A DNA stretch of 64,000 nucleotides from Gamarada debralockiae. Lineage: Eukaryota; Ascomycota; Leotiomycetes; Helotiales; Hyphodiscaceae. The position numbers were made by a program, and so were the translations under genes. The stretch covers positions 29,559-93,558 of the forward strand of contig NXFV01001227.1 of assembly GCA_002803225.1 (NCBI GenBank), written 5' to 3'. Positions 21,005 through 32,815 of the stretch are shown here, piece by piece (within the stretch, counting starts at the first letter, position 1; every line of letters starts with the position of its first letter). Under the pieces are notes generated by a model that was not told the DNA's origin, searched no databases, and worked only from the letters and a program-made list of their open reading frames with translations.

Positions 21005-23090
21005 AGGTTACAGGTGCACTTAGGAGCAGTGGTATTGTTTATAAGCCATGATTAAGTCTTGGACCAAGAATGGAAAGTCAGACGCCTGTTGATCTTCATT
21101 TGGTACAGCTCGTAAATCGTTGCTGTAAGCTGGGGATGTCGTGTGACGGGTATTTAGACTTGAACTTGGAGAACTTGTGGATGTGCACATTGCCTGTGGT
21201 GTAGTAGAAGAGGAATGAAAAGTATGCTTGGTCCAGGGGGTGGGGTGGGGATACGTCTTTGGGAGACTGCGAGGAAAGTAAATATGAGTGTCATTTCAAG
21301 GTTACCGCTACTCTTTAACATGGCTTTAAGGCGGGCTCTCCTTTCCCAAAGAAATTTTTTTTTAATTACCTTACAATACGAGTTTCGCTTTAGAAGACGA
21401 TATGGCTGAAGACCGCTATTCCTATGCAAGTTGAAAAGGTGAGAACGGGAGAAGTGCTTCTCCCGGGTTCATAGTTCCAACTGAAGTTTGGGGCCTTGGG
21501 CTACCCCGATTCGGCAGCTGCTTTTCATATTTCTCAACTCTTGAGGCAACTGTAGTTTTATTTTTAATTGAGCCCTCTAACTCTGCCCTAGGCAACCAAA
21601 CACGGGTTTTGAGATGGCAATGACAGATGCACTCCAGCAAGATCTCACTGCCGAGGAATAATCTCCCGGTCCCAACAATGCAATTCTAGTTGACTTATTT
21701 GGTTGTGACTCTCAGACATCCACATTACGAAAGATCGCAATCGTTCAGCAGTTGGGGAAATAACCTTGATTACTGTAAAGAGCAATGTGACCTGGCACTC
21801 GCCACAAAGCTGAAATGTTCCAGCGATATTGTTCGCATTGCTCAACTTCTTTACGATTCTGAGAACACAAGGGAATCAAAGATAAAGGGTGAGTGCTGCA
21901 CATACTTTGAATGAAGACATCAGTAATGGTCTTATCTACCCCATGGATGTGGTTGTTTGGCCTAGCTTGATAATGTTTGTTAGTCAGAGTAGAGATTTCG
22001 AGGACGTTTTGACAGGAAGACAGATGATTCTGACGGTGGACTTGACGTATTGTTGGCAGCCGAATTCAGCAACATGAGGGCGTTGGCTGTGGTGCATTTG
22101 AAGTTGGAGAAATTGTTCAATGCGTGTAATATTGAGAGGATATCAGGAATGCTTTTTTTTGGTTTTGGGGGGGGGGGGACCCGAACTTGGCAGAAGAGTC
22201 TCCACATTCCATTACACATCGTTCTTGCGTTCACAAAGGAAAAAGTATGTATTTACAGTAGGTAATATGTCCATTACCGATGCTTCGCAGTCAGCTCTGG
22301 CTACCAGGATGGATCAAAGAAACGATTCAGAAATTGGCACCCCACTTTTCCAGGGTTAGATAACGTGTCTAATAAACAGTTTGAAAAGAAGTCAGGAAAG
22401 TAATGCTTGACGAAAGCACCGAAGTGCAAAGGTCTAGCGATAGAAGAGTGCCAGATCGAGAATTTACACTAATGAAGGGACCGGCTCGTCCCCATCAAGC
22501 AGATGTTTGTAAAACTCAGCCAAGGGATCGAAGAGATGGTGCCTCAATGTTCATCAATACACGTCCTTGTTCCGTGGCACACCTCCCTTCCAATGCAGTA
22601 AAAACCGGAAATTCCCCAGATAGCACAGACCTCCAGCCAAAAACACAGAATCCGCGTAGCCGCAGTCGCAACAAAGACGGGGTAAAGTTACTCCCCGTCT
22701 AGGCATCAGCATGACCATGGCGGAAATTACCCAGCCCTACATCCGCATTCACCCCTGCAGTCCAACCTCGCTTACAAGATTGCGGTGAAGTATGAGATAG
22801 AGTTAAAATTGACGTCCACTTCGCCTGAGTAAAGGACGCTGCAGCGCTTGTAGTGAGAAGAAGCTCACATGTGAGGGGAAAGAGTTCTGGAAAGTACTGG
22901 ACTAGGTGACAAGCCCCAGTCTCCAGTGCTCCGAGAAGCAGAGCTTGAAAATTATTGTGATCATATATGTTGTTTTCAACGATCAGTCTGCGCAGTAAAT
23001 GTTGGTGTTCAATAGGACGTCGGCAATTGGCTGTTTCGCGCAGTCTCCGACACCGCTCCATCTCACTGCATCGTCAATCACAGACCGTGT
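21005..23090. other. Gene-poor zone with a possible relic of a regulator
   Basis: Plus-strand segments at about 21690-21890 (for example LDYCKEQCDLALATKLKCSSDIVRIAQLLYDSEN read in parts) and 22060-22150 (AAEFSNMRALAVVHLKLEKL) look protein-like and faintly recall C-terminal parts of Zn2Cys6 cluster regulators. No Zn2Cys6 motif or continuous frame is present, so I do not call a gene. A run of ten or more G lies near 22168. ORFs at 22403-22702 and 22699-23061 have no motif. Confidence 0.25.
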
Positions 23091-23091
23091 C

Positions 23092-25430
23092 GATGAACTT
23101 TCAATACTCAGGACCCGCAGTGTTGATTCAAGGCAACTCAGACACTATTATTTTTGCTCAGCTTTCTAAGCTTTGCGAGGTGTATCGAGATATGTTCGAA
23201 GTACGATAGCCCTAGTTGAAAATGACAGACGCAAGTTCATTCCAAGACGATCTTCCAACACGTTCGTTCAAGTCCAATAATGGCTGCGACTTCTGCACTC
23301 TCGTGTGGGCAATCACATGGGACAGAGATGTGAAATATGAAACTGAAACCTTGTACGCGCTGAGCGTGCTTTGGGGCACTCCAGAAGAGAGATTCCAGTC
23401 TCAGGTTCTGGTAATTCGTCACCAGTGTAACTTCTCACTCCTATTTGTGAGCGTTGACTTTGCCTTAATTGATAGTGGTTCATTGGTTGATTTTCTTCTC
23501 GTAGTGGCACAGGTTCGCTGACATGGTGAGACTCCGATGGGAAGTTTAATAGAGAGCATCATCAAAGTTTGACGAGCACTACGTCCTTCTCTACGGAGAG
23601 CAACCTCATTCTCTGCCGAAATTGGTACGAAACTTGCAAAGCAGAACGCAAGGGCTGCTATCTTCAAACTGGCACCGACTATCGGGCTCCCAACCCGATT
23701 GTTAGATCTTGAGACTTCACAAGATGTTGTCCGACTTTGTCTCGGTAAAAATCTTCTCGATCAGCCTTCCTATATGATTTTAAGTCACTGCTGGGGCAAG
23801 TCGGGACTTGATGGGGAGTTTAAGATGCTAACAAATTCCACTTTGGGATCTCTCATGAGTGGAATCTCAATACAAAATCCAAGTCACACTTTTCAGGAAG
23901 CCATATTCGTCACCGGGAGCTTAGGAAGTAGATATCTATGGATTGATGCCTTGTGTATCATCCAAGGAAATGCGGAGGACTGGGAGAGAGAAAGCGCTTC
24001 AATGACGATAGTTTATGAGTTTTCTCAGCTCAACATAGCAGCGTCGGCGGCAAGCAAGGGAGTGAGGGGTATTTTCAGGATCCTGATCTCATCCGAACTG
24101 TCAAAGTCAACATCGCGATGGATGTCTCAAATTCACGAGGTATGGCCGCTCTCTGTAGTCCAAACTGGCTTCACCTTACGGCTCAGATACAAAGTTCCCC
24201 ACTTGCTCAACGGGTATGGGTTTTTCAAGAAACTTACCTGGTCGCACGGACTCTGTATTTCACAGGCACTCATATTTGGTGGGGTGTGTACAACATATGT
24301 GCTGCGAGACGTTTCCTCGAGAACTTCTCTGCAAAGGGTGGAGGCCAACAATTCCAAGCTCGAAAGAAGGCAATCATGGGGGTTATGAACCACTGATACA
24401 ATATAGTCAACCTCTTTTCAAAAGGTTGTCTCATCTTCGAGTCTGACAAGCTTGTATCATTATCCGGTGTAGCAAAACATTATGCTCAGCTGTACAAAAT
24501 GATAGGAGACTATCTCGCGGATCGGTGAGACCGTACCTTATTGATGAAATTTGTTGGGTTCCAGAAGGCTGTTATCGTTCAAGTAGACATCACCCTATCC
24601 CAACTTGGTCATGGGCTTCGGTCATCCCCATGGAAGACTATAAAGACAAATTAAACAATGACAACTTCGGTAGTGTCACTCACTGTTATTTGAGACACCA
24701 GAGAAGTCAACTCCAACTCCGTGCCAAAGTTCTCGGATCAGAGGTAAAAGGGGTCCATGAACCCTATGGACCAGTACAAGGAGGTTTCATACGGCTGAAG
24801 AGTAAAGCTCTAATCCACTGGACCCTTGGCGACATGACAATGGACCAACCGAGCCATAATATCTTCATGCCAAGATGTTCTCTTGGATTTTGCCATAGGA
24901 AGAAAACCCTTCTGACGCAGTGTAACAGCTACAGGTAGCTGGAGGGCAACAGGAGGAGTCACAATATATTAGAGAAATAGCTGTAGGGGAAAAGAGATAG
25001 TAATGGTTGTATTCCTGACCATTCGTACTATCTGATTTCCGAAAATACTCAAGCTTACCCTTCTTCAAGTAGAGTTGGCAAGCCTTACTTATACTTCACA
25101 TAGCAGCTGTACTAGCAGCTGACTCTGATTCCGAGCCCTCCGGGCTCCTGCAGGCTGGGATTACCCCTCCATGATCTGCATAGCCTAGCCTGTTCCTTCA
25201 GGGCCTAGGGTTCTATTACTCGCAGAAGTAGCACTGTTTCTCCTGCGACTTAAGATGGATCTAATTAAGTTAGAAGGCTCCAATTAAGAGGCTCTCGGTA
25301 TTGCTGCTTGGTGATAGAGAGGTTTCAAGAGGGACTGAGTTGTATCGACGCATTGATTTCGCACAGATGCATGATGGATATCTGGACTATTTGGAGGGAA
25401 AAGAGGGAACTATAACAGTCAAAAAGTAGG
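23092..25430 (+). pseudogene. HET-domain gene, broken by frameshifts, stops and an insertion
   Basis: Successive plus-strand pieces fit one HET protein. They include a Cys-bearing N-terminal part with CDFCTLVW (about 23285), the core YMILSHCWGKSG, YLWIDALCIIQGNAEDWE and a SQLNIAASAASKG segment (to about 24070), then in another frame the block LAQRVWVFQETYLVART and ARRFLENF (to about 24390). Next come FESDKLVSLSGVAKHYAQL and, after a further shift near 24530, LIDEICWVPEG and HPIPTWSWASV. The end-type block YRRIDFAQMHDGYLD sits at about 25340. Lesions are a frameshift near 24070, a stop at about 24394 and a stop/shift near 24527. Non-homologous DNA of about 400 bp (24922-25320) starts TGTAACAGCTAC and is a likely insertion. 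No intact protein can be made. Confidence 0.75.
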
Positions 25431-25829
25431 ATAGGTTATGGTGCTACGAGATGAGAGGACCGAGTAAATTTGGCAATTTGCAAGAGAGCTCCTGGTGGAT
25501 GTTGGCTCCTAGCAGCCCAAGTCTATGTACAGACGAGACTTTTGACGAGGAATCCCTAGGACTTAACCAGCAAGGCACGCCAGAGTATATTCTCAGACTA
25601 AAGTTTTGTAGGGAAATAGAACTGGTTGGACATGCAAATGTTTCCATTCACCCTCAAAAATGGTTGATTTTACGCAGTGTAACAATCATGAACAATGTTC
25701 ATCATGGCCGTGTTGTTTAAAAATTCGAAAACAATCGTACGGTGCGTACATATATGAAGCTTCCGACTAGGTAGCCACTACTGAGAAAGGCCAATTCGAG
25801 TATAACTGCTGGATAGAGACAGCGATTTA
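25431..25829. other. Short unsupported ORF between HET pseudogene and transposase relic
   Basis: An 89-codon plus-strand ORF (25451-25720) has a plausible composition, but I do not recognise it and its frame differs from the HET relic. It may be the decayed remainder of another gene. Confidence 0.25.
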
Positions 25830-26602
25830 TTACCTACTTGATTGGTTCTCATGGTTTACTAAGACGAGATTGCAGGCTTCCTCCGCGAGGTCTTTAATGT
25901 AGACGTATACCAGCAGTCTATTTCTAAGGCTTTAGCTCGAATTAAGATTACAAGGAAGAAGCTGAAGGTAGAGGCGGTACAACGGGATGAAGAGCTCAGG
26001 ACATAATATCCGGATTGTTTACAAACTTTGCTGTAGAGCAGTTAGTATTCATTGACGAGTCAGGGAGTGATACACGTACTAGGAACCAGAAATATAGTTG
26101 GTTAGCTAAGGAGCAGAGTGCTAGGTATAAGAGGTGGTTAGCAAGTAGAGAGAGAGTATCAGTTCTCCCTGCATATACGTTGGAGGGTTATATTGCCCGT
26201 TTGACCTTCTCAAGGACTTGAACTGTAAAGATTTTTGAGAGGTTCATACATGATGAATTGCTTCTTATTTGTAATACCTACCCCTGGTCTTGATCTGTGA
26301 TAGTCATGGATAATGCCTCTGTCCACTATATACTCCTTGATCAACTAGAAATAGCTTACAAATTAAGGGGAGTATAGTTGCTACTTTTGCCCCCCTACTC
26401 CCTTAATTTCAACCCAATCGAGGAGTTCTTTAACGACCTCAAAGCCTTTATTCGGCGTCACTACCGCAAGCAGAGGAATCACTTCCCTGATTATCAGTCA
26501 TTGCTCGAATGGGCGGTCCTTCAAGTTAGTACTAGTCCCGCAGTAGAGGCAAGAGCATGGGCTCACTTCCAGAATGCCGGAGTCCCTGGGCCAGATATTT
26601 AA
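25830..26602 (+). pseudogene. IS630/Tc1-mariner type DDE transposase relic
   Basis: In order on the plus strand: a helix-turn-helix part with YQQSISKALARIKITRKK (about 25910), the first Asp block QLVFIDESGSDTR (26039), the second-Asp block IVMDNASVHYILLDQL (about 26300) and the third block LPPYSLNFNPIEEFFNDLKAF (26384). These are the three catalytic blocks of the IS630-like DDE superfamily. The chain is interrupted by stops (about 26005, 26220, 26295 and 26375), several of them in TAA/TAG/TGA forms expected from RIP. No clear TIRs were found at the edges. It is dead. Confidence 0.75.
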
Positions 26603-27699
26603 TATAGGAAACACGGCAAAGCAGTCTGGCAGGGGGGAGGGAGGGCATGGCACCTGAATATCCACTGCTCAAGACATTATTAGATGTAAGCGTGGACAGG
26701 GAAATGATGTCTCCATACAAGAAGCAATTTCGGGCAGTAGTTAACAGTAACAAGAGTCATAGCTTGAGATATAGCGCAATGGCACTAAAGTAACAAGCAA
26801 TGTCGAGAATGGCTAACTGCTGTTTCGACTGGGTATTGTGGAGAGGTAGACGGGGCTAAAAGACTTCCTAGGGAGATTTTCTAGACTATTTTTGACCAAA
26901 TGCTTACTTGCAGACTTGGAGAGGTTAGGAGTATTATCTTGGAAGAATGATTGCGCCGCCTTGTACAGATAGTGATGCAGATGAGGGATAAGGATGGGTT
27001 ATACCTGCTGAGGTTAAGATTGATTATCTAGAGTATTTAATGGCCTAACTTTGAGGAAGTACGGCTCAATGACAATTTTGAGGGAGGTATTGGGCCCAAT
27101 CTTTCAAGTCTCTGTGGGTGGTTGTAAAATCATGTGACCTGCGATAAAATGGGGGAAGTTTGGGACACTAGTACTAGGTGACAGCGAGACAGTTATATGA
27201 CATAATATGGTCCGGAATACATATATATAGTGTTCTCTTGGCTTTCCATAGGAATTCTCGAAAAGTTTATCAATAATACTTTTAACTAAAGGAGAAGCAG
27301 CAGCGAAGGAGAAAAGAACTAAGAGCGAGAGGTGTGGATGCGGGACAGAACATTCCAGAATGAATTGGGGAAAAAATCAACGCTGGCGCAAGGGAGCACC
27401 CTGAGGACAGAAGCTAACGTGAAAAGCTAATTAGAGCATTCCGCTAAGGGTATTGCGTGGGAATATATAAATCTGGCTGCGGACGCCGTTTTGGTAGGGC
27501 TACGTAGTTGTGACTTCGAAAGATGTTCAGCGAACGGGAACTTAGTGATATAAAGATCATAGAAGTTCCCAGATCTTTGAGCTTTATACTTCACAACCTT
27601 CAAACAAAAATCCCAGGCCAACGGCAAATCATAGCGAACAAAGAGCAATGGGGACTAAACAATCCAAACCCTTGCACAAAAGTCTTCCACCATACCAGC
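26603..27699. other. Gene-free stretch
   Basis: No ORF with recognisable motif. The right part (27427-27699) may contain further decayed sequence of the minus-strand HET relic, but no domain can be read. A TATATATA tract lies near 27221. Confidence 0.3.
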
Positions 27700-28260
27700 G
27701 CCAAAAATGTTTCGACGTCTCAACTAGCGAACCGCCGCTTCTCGCCATACGGGCACAAAACGCGGGTGGGTAGAATCATCTCCTGGAAGATCCAGCTTCG
27801 GTTGAAGAAGGATTGCCATAATAGCTGGAGGTATGCCTCATAGTCGAGCTCGGCCACTTTCCACACCACCTTTGAATCTGGTATTACAATCGGGGCTCCG
27901 AAAGACGAACCCGTCGTTCGGATCACTGCCGTTTTGAGGGACTCTAAGATAGGCTATTGCACCGTTTAACTTGCTGTAGATATCCTTCATGAGAGGAATC
28001 TGCGTCACCTTTTCCTCGTCGTCCTTATGATTGTTGCAAACCGCATCTGCCCAAAGAGAAAGGCCTTCACCTCGACAATAAATCTCAGTGGTATTGTTGA
28101 TGACCGATGCGAAAAAAGTACGGAGAACTCGTGCCAGGTTGGTGGTTAAGAGGAGACGCTGGCCGTTACATGCTATGGATGAATCATCTCTGGTTTGCCC
28201 CATAGGTAGGAGAGTGAGATAAAAGGAGGTGGATTTATCAAGGAAATGGTTCATTGTCAC
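27700..28260 (-). pseudogene. Second HET-domain relic
   Basis: The minus-strand frame starting at 28260 gives the HET middle part: LSLWADAVCNNHKDDEEKVTQIPLMKDIYS, matching the classical LWADAICINQ-type block with altered residues (VCNNH). After a frameshift near 27900 the next piece (27926-27720) continues with LLWQSFFNRSWIFQEMILP, the conserved R.W..QE block. The true N-terminal YALSYVWG motif is absent or unreadable, and the C-terminal part is missing. It is a truncated, frameshifted copy. Confidence 0.65.
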
Positions 28261-29516
28261 GATTACCGTGGCATCTTCATGAAGTCTCCCTCAAAGATGA
28301 AGCTTTGATAAGACAGATTTCTTGGGTGTCTTTCTTCAAATGTTGTTACTCGAAGGTGGATAAGTCAAAACATGATTGAAGTTGCCCAGGATTCCGTTCT
28401 CTATTGCGATTCACAGGAGGCGAATCCTGGCGTCGTCTCTGGGACCTCCCCCAGAGGGTTTTCCCAAATTGGCCGCCATCGGTTATGGTGCGTGATATTT
28501 GAATCCCTTTTCCAAGATTGTATGAGTTGGACAAATGCTGAAGTTTCTTGTTCGACAGTTCTGTTAGCCATAATTGTCTTAGAGGCCTTGATGCGCAGAG
28601 TGAGAACTTATATGGCTTCGTAAAAAAGAGGCTGCCAATAATAAAGGCGGATGTACTACTACAGCCACAAAACTTTTCTGCGACAGAAAAAGCAATCTGC
28701 CCGCCTCTTTCATTCGAAGTGATAGTGTCAGGCGCCTTGAAATATACCAAGCAATTATTAGATCTCTTGTAAAACTTTGAAGGGCGCTATGCATGCTGAA
28801 CATGCCGTCTTACTAATGAAGAGGACTTCCGTTTTACCCCTTGGATAATTACTAAAATTAACTATGAGATTCTTTCAAAGAGCGACTGTTGCTGCTGGTC
28901 ATGATACGAAACATCACACAAGATGTGATATCCTCTGCATATACACGCCACAGCTGAAACATTACTGTCCTTACAAGCCGACGTAATATCTTTATGATAC
29001 CCCCTAAATTCTGAAGCAATGCTCGTGTGCACAAGCAGCTAAGCAAACTTCCCACTTGCAGGCTCAAGACGTTTAATCTGCTTGATCAGCAGTACTGTCT
29101 TCAAACAGAGGTTCCATATTGCGTCAATCGCTGACCCCAATGAAGGTTGTGGAGTCGAGGCACTTGCACTTCTACGACCTCTTAAATTCTACCATATAGC
29201 GAATGGAATTGAAGAACTTATTGAATTGTGGTATATGTTATGAGCTAAGTCTGTCCATTCTCGTGTCAAGGGCGAGATCCAGACATATGTAGTAGCAAGT
29301 ATCCATCCGCCATCGACATCCATCATGAAAAATATGTGTAGCAAATACTCTCTCTTCCTTCCGATCTCTTCCCTTCGTAAATAGCCATGTGCATCGTAAG
29401 CAAGATATGTCGTCCGTCCAATCCAGAATCGTACTCAAACTCAAACATCATACTCGTCCATCCAGCAACATACACTCGTATGCCTCCCTCTCACTGATGG
29501 TCTTGACAATAAGCAA
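28261..29516. other. Gene-poor stretch, 3' flank of REC8
   Basis: A minus-strand ORF at 28346-28750 carries no domain I know, and other ORFs are shorter. The part next to 29516 should hold the REC8 3' UTR. Confidence 0.3.
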
Positions 29517-32010
29517 TCAAGCCAGAACACCAATCCTAATCTCCCTAAACGGCTCCATCACCTCATCAACATCCTGCTCAACCCAAACTCTAGTCTTCGT
29601 CGCAAGACTCAAAACATGGTAGAAAGCCTGCGCAGCCACCATTGCCGAGTTCTGCTTCGGATCAAACAGCTCCTCGAAGGTAACGAACTTCTCGTTCTGT
29701 CCAACCCCACCACCGCCAAGCTCGTCAAAATCATCACCACCAAGTTCATCACCGGTCCTCTCGGAAATCGTGTTTCGTACGTATTCGAAGAAGTTGCCCG
29801 ATTCGCGGTCCAAAGCATCCTTGACCCATTCGGAAGAAGCGGCTGTCTGCGTATCAACTTGTGCGGCAGGACCAAAGATCTCGAATTCAAATTCAGCTTG
29901 GCTGGAACTCACAGCTCGTCCTTGCGATTCACCGCGCTTTGAACGTGCAATCTCTGATTCAACATCGTTGTCTGATCGTCCATACATAACCATGTCATCC
30001 ATCTGCGAAGAGAATTGCTCCAGCTCGCCGGGGATGTTGGAGCCGCGACCAACAAGGGGGGAAGCAGATCTCATACGTCTGCCAACGGAGCCTGGGAGCA
30101 TAGCACTACCGGCACGACCACCTTGGATGGATGAAGAAGTTCCTCGTTGGTGGGAGTGAAGGGAGGCGGAGACATTCCAGGGCATAAGGGCCGATGAAGG
30201 GTGGTCGGCTAGTGCACTGGGAGCTTCTCTGCCAATCTCAACGCCGTTGCTTGAGTCGTGCATAACAATCTCATCGTCGAAATTTCCCCGGCCGACCTCT
30301 TCCTCGAATCTAAACATATCATCTTGGCGGGCACGCTTAGAAGCTGAAGAGTGCTCTTCCTCAATATCGATAGGAGAGCCGCGCTTGGTTCCTTTCTTGC
30401 CCTTGATCTTGGCTCCAGGGATAGGCTTTCCGGTGATCTTGGCCAAGAGGGAAGCGCCGGAGAACATAGTGAGCGGAGATGGGAGTTTGGAAGAGCCGAT
30501 GCCTTGACCTACGCCGTTCAGACCGTTGCCGAGAACCCAAGCTTCAGCGTTCTTCTTGGCTTGAGCAGCTTCCTTCTTCCGAGCATGCGCGATAGAGGCG
30601 GTCGCCATGTGGGCCAAGTAATCCTTCTGCCAGACGATGAGATCGGCGTTGCGGAGCTCCGTGGTATTGTCCTTAGCCAGTTGCTTCTTCTGTTTAGGCT
30701 TGCGACGCTTGGCTGGAGCTTCTGCGGTATCTGAGGACGGTTCTTGCGACAAGACTTTATCTTCTTCTTCGAAGAGCAGAGGGTTGGGTCTGTCGGAGCC
30801 ACCGAGGCCACCAGCCATCATGGGGAAAGGTTCAGCTTCAGGAAGCATCTGAATATCGTCATCGCCGTAGATCAGACCAAAATATCCTTCGCCATTGAGA
30901 GTGGGGAAGGTTCGGCCAGCGGCAGAATCTTCATGTTCTTTGCGAACTCTTCCACTGGCTGCGGAGTCGCTCTCCAAACGGCCTTGACCGGGAGGAAAGA
31001 CGCTGGGTGCACGACGGGCCTCGCGCTCATTGACATCGATATCGCGTATCATACCATCAGCGTCGAATTCGAAGATCATATCGTCTTGATAGAGATTGCC
31101 TTCCTCATCATCGAAGAGACCGCGAGCTGTGCCGCTGAATGCCCTTTGAACTGAGGATCCGCCAAATGGGTCGTCGAGAGGAAGTCGGTAAGCTCCTGCG
31201 TCCGTGCTTGAAGATGGGAGGTTGATGCCAAGAGCAGAGCTAGCGTGAGAGGAGACGGAACCGCTGCGATGACGAATTGACATCATAGATTGGGAGGAAC
31301 GCTGCGAGTTGCGAAAAGGCTCTATCTCGAGGTTCGACAAGTCGAAGTCGAGAGCTGGGAGCGCCATGTCGGGGAGGAAAGCAGGATCATCCATGAGCAT
31401 AAGCTGATCGGGACTACGACGCGTCAGTCATGTCCCGCCATGGCGTGAGGGTGTTCTTACCGAGCTTTCGCAGCGGAGTAATCAAGGTTGTTGTTCCTAG
31501 CTACCTTCAAGAGATCTCTCATCTTCAGCTGGGCAGCCTGGGCGTCGGAAAGAACGTAGCCACACTGCTGGTCGTAGACTCTGGAGACGCCGTAGCTTTG
31601 TACGATCAGCCTTGTTTTCGAATTCGGGAAGAGGAGCTTACAGGAGGTTGCTTTGGAGTCTCAAGGCCATTGGCGCCTCTGGTTGTATGATGGCCTCGCA
31701 GGCCTTCTTCACGTTGACGTCGAGAATGGCTTTCTTGTTAACCTTCTTCGTGTTTGACTTCGCGCCGAGGGTGGCGACGAGCCTGAACAAGAATTGTTGT
31801 TAGCCATGAGCTTCGAACCAGCTTCAAGGGAGGAAAGTTGCTGGGTTCTCCTCTAGCAAACTTTGACGCGTCGTAGAGTCGAGAAGGAGAGCGAGAACTC
31901 ACCAAACCGTCGCGACGCCATACTTGCGACTCGTCAGGACTGCAAAGAATTAGCACTCCAATCCCCTGTGTCAAAATGGAACGAAACTCACTCTCGTGAC
32001 TGTAGAACAT
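29517..32010 (-). CDS. REC8: Meiotic cohesin kleisin Rec8 (Rad21/Rec8 family), 742 aa
   Basis: Kleisins close the Smc1-Smc3 cohesin ring; Rec8 replaces Rad21 in meiosis. Five minus-strand exons: 32010-31992 (only 19 nt), 31939-31903, 31782-31642, 31595-31461 and 31413-29517, total 2229 nt in frame. The N-terminus begins MFYSHE and continues with YGVATVW, LVATLG, KAILDVNV, MALRLQSNLLYGVSRVY and QCGYVLSDAQAAQLKM, the Rad21_Rec8 N-terminal Smc-binding domain. The middle is low-complexity and acidic. The C-terminus has the winged-helix region VTFEELFDPKQNSAMVAAQA, followed by YHVLSLATK. The SHE start and the VWLVATLG wording fit Rec8 better than Rad21. The small first exons make it easy to mis-annotate. 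It looks intact. Confidence 0.9.
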
Positions 32011-32815
32011 CTTTGAACTCTAGGCGCGTTCAGCGCGACTTCCTTATCAGGAGTGACGAGGCTGAACCGAAGACTTTCCAATGCTTGATGAAGTTCGAGG
32101 ATCGACAGGCGCTGAGGAACGTAGGGTATTATATTCAGACAGTATTTGAAGACTGGGTGGTACAGAGGTATCGTTAAGGGGTTTGATGATGAGAATCGGA
32201 AGGAGTTTGTAGGAAATTGAAGTTGAGCTTTGCGATTGCGAGAGCCATGTGTAGTCGGAAGAGGCGCACGTGACAATTTCCAGATCTGGACCACCTCACC
32301 TGCCTTAATCATCTCAATCTTGACGAAACACCTCATAGCTTATTATTACTTGGTACGTAGGAACAGAAAGAGATCACAGGCGGGGTGCGAAGCTTAGAGA
32401 GACGTGCGACTGGCACAAAAATTCAAGGGATGATTTCACACGGTAGATTTGAGAGATGTTTGACATGTAAAGAGATCTTATTGTAGAGAGCGACCGCCTG
32501 CCATCTCGCAGGGACCTCGAAAAATCTAGCTCCCAGTATGCATGAGCTGTTACCTGAACGCCATACCATGTCCAATGCTCCGGTCAAATACAAGAAGCCA
32601 CTCTATGTATACTTCTCCATGCAGTGAATGCAAATGCGAGTACCACTCTAACCAGTAAAGCCCAATCCTATTGTAGGAACATGCACCGCTGAAGAACATA
32701 ACGCCCAGGTTGTGCAAGAATCGAATCCTACTTTGTTGCCTGTATACCATTCCAGCTATTATACTCCATTCCCGCCCCAATATTCGTAACTTCGTAACAG
32801 CATCCCACCTCCACT
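32011..32815. other. REC8 upstream region and 3' flank of the FLC-like gene
   Basis: Two minus-strand genes flank this space. The left part should hold the REC8 promoter and 5' UTR; the right part is the trailer of the next gene. No supported ORF. Confidence 0.4.

Noticed and set aside
22168..22180. Poly-G run as a regulatory or telomere-like signal
   Set aside because: Single homopolymer without repeats; may be a sequencing-prone site.
31413..31461. REC8 beginning at the ATG inside its last exon (31400)
   Set aside because: That would drop the Smc-binding N-terminal domain, which is readable in four upstream exons.
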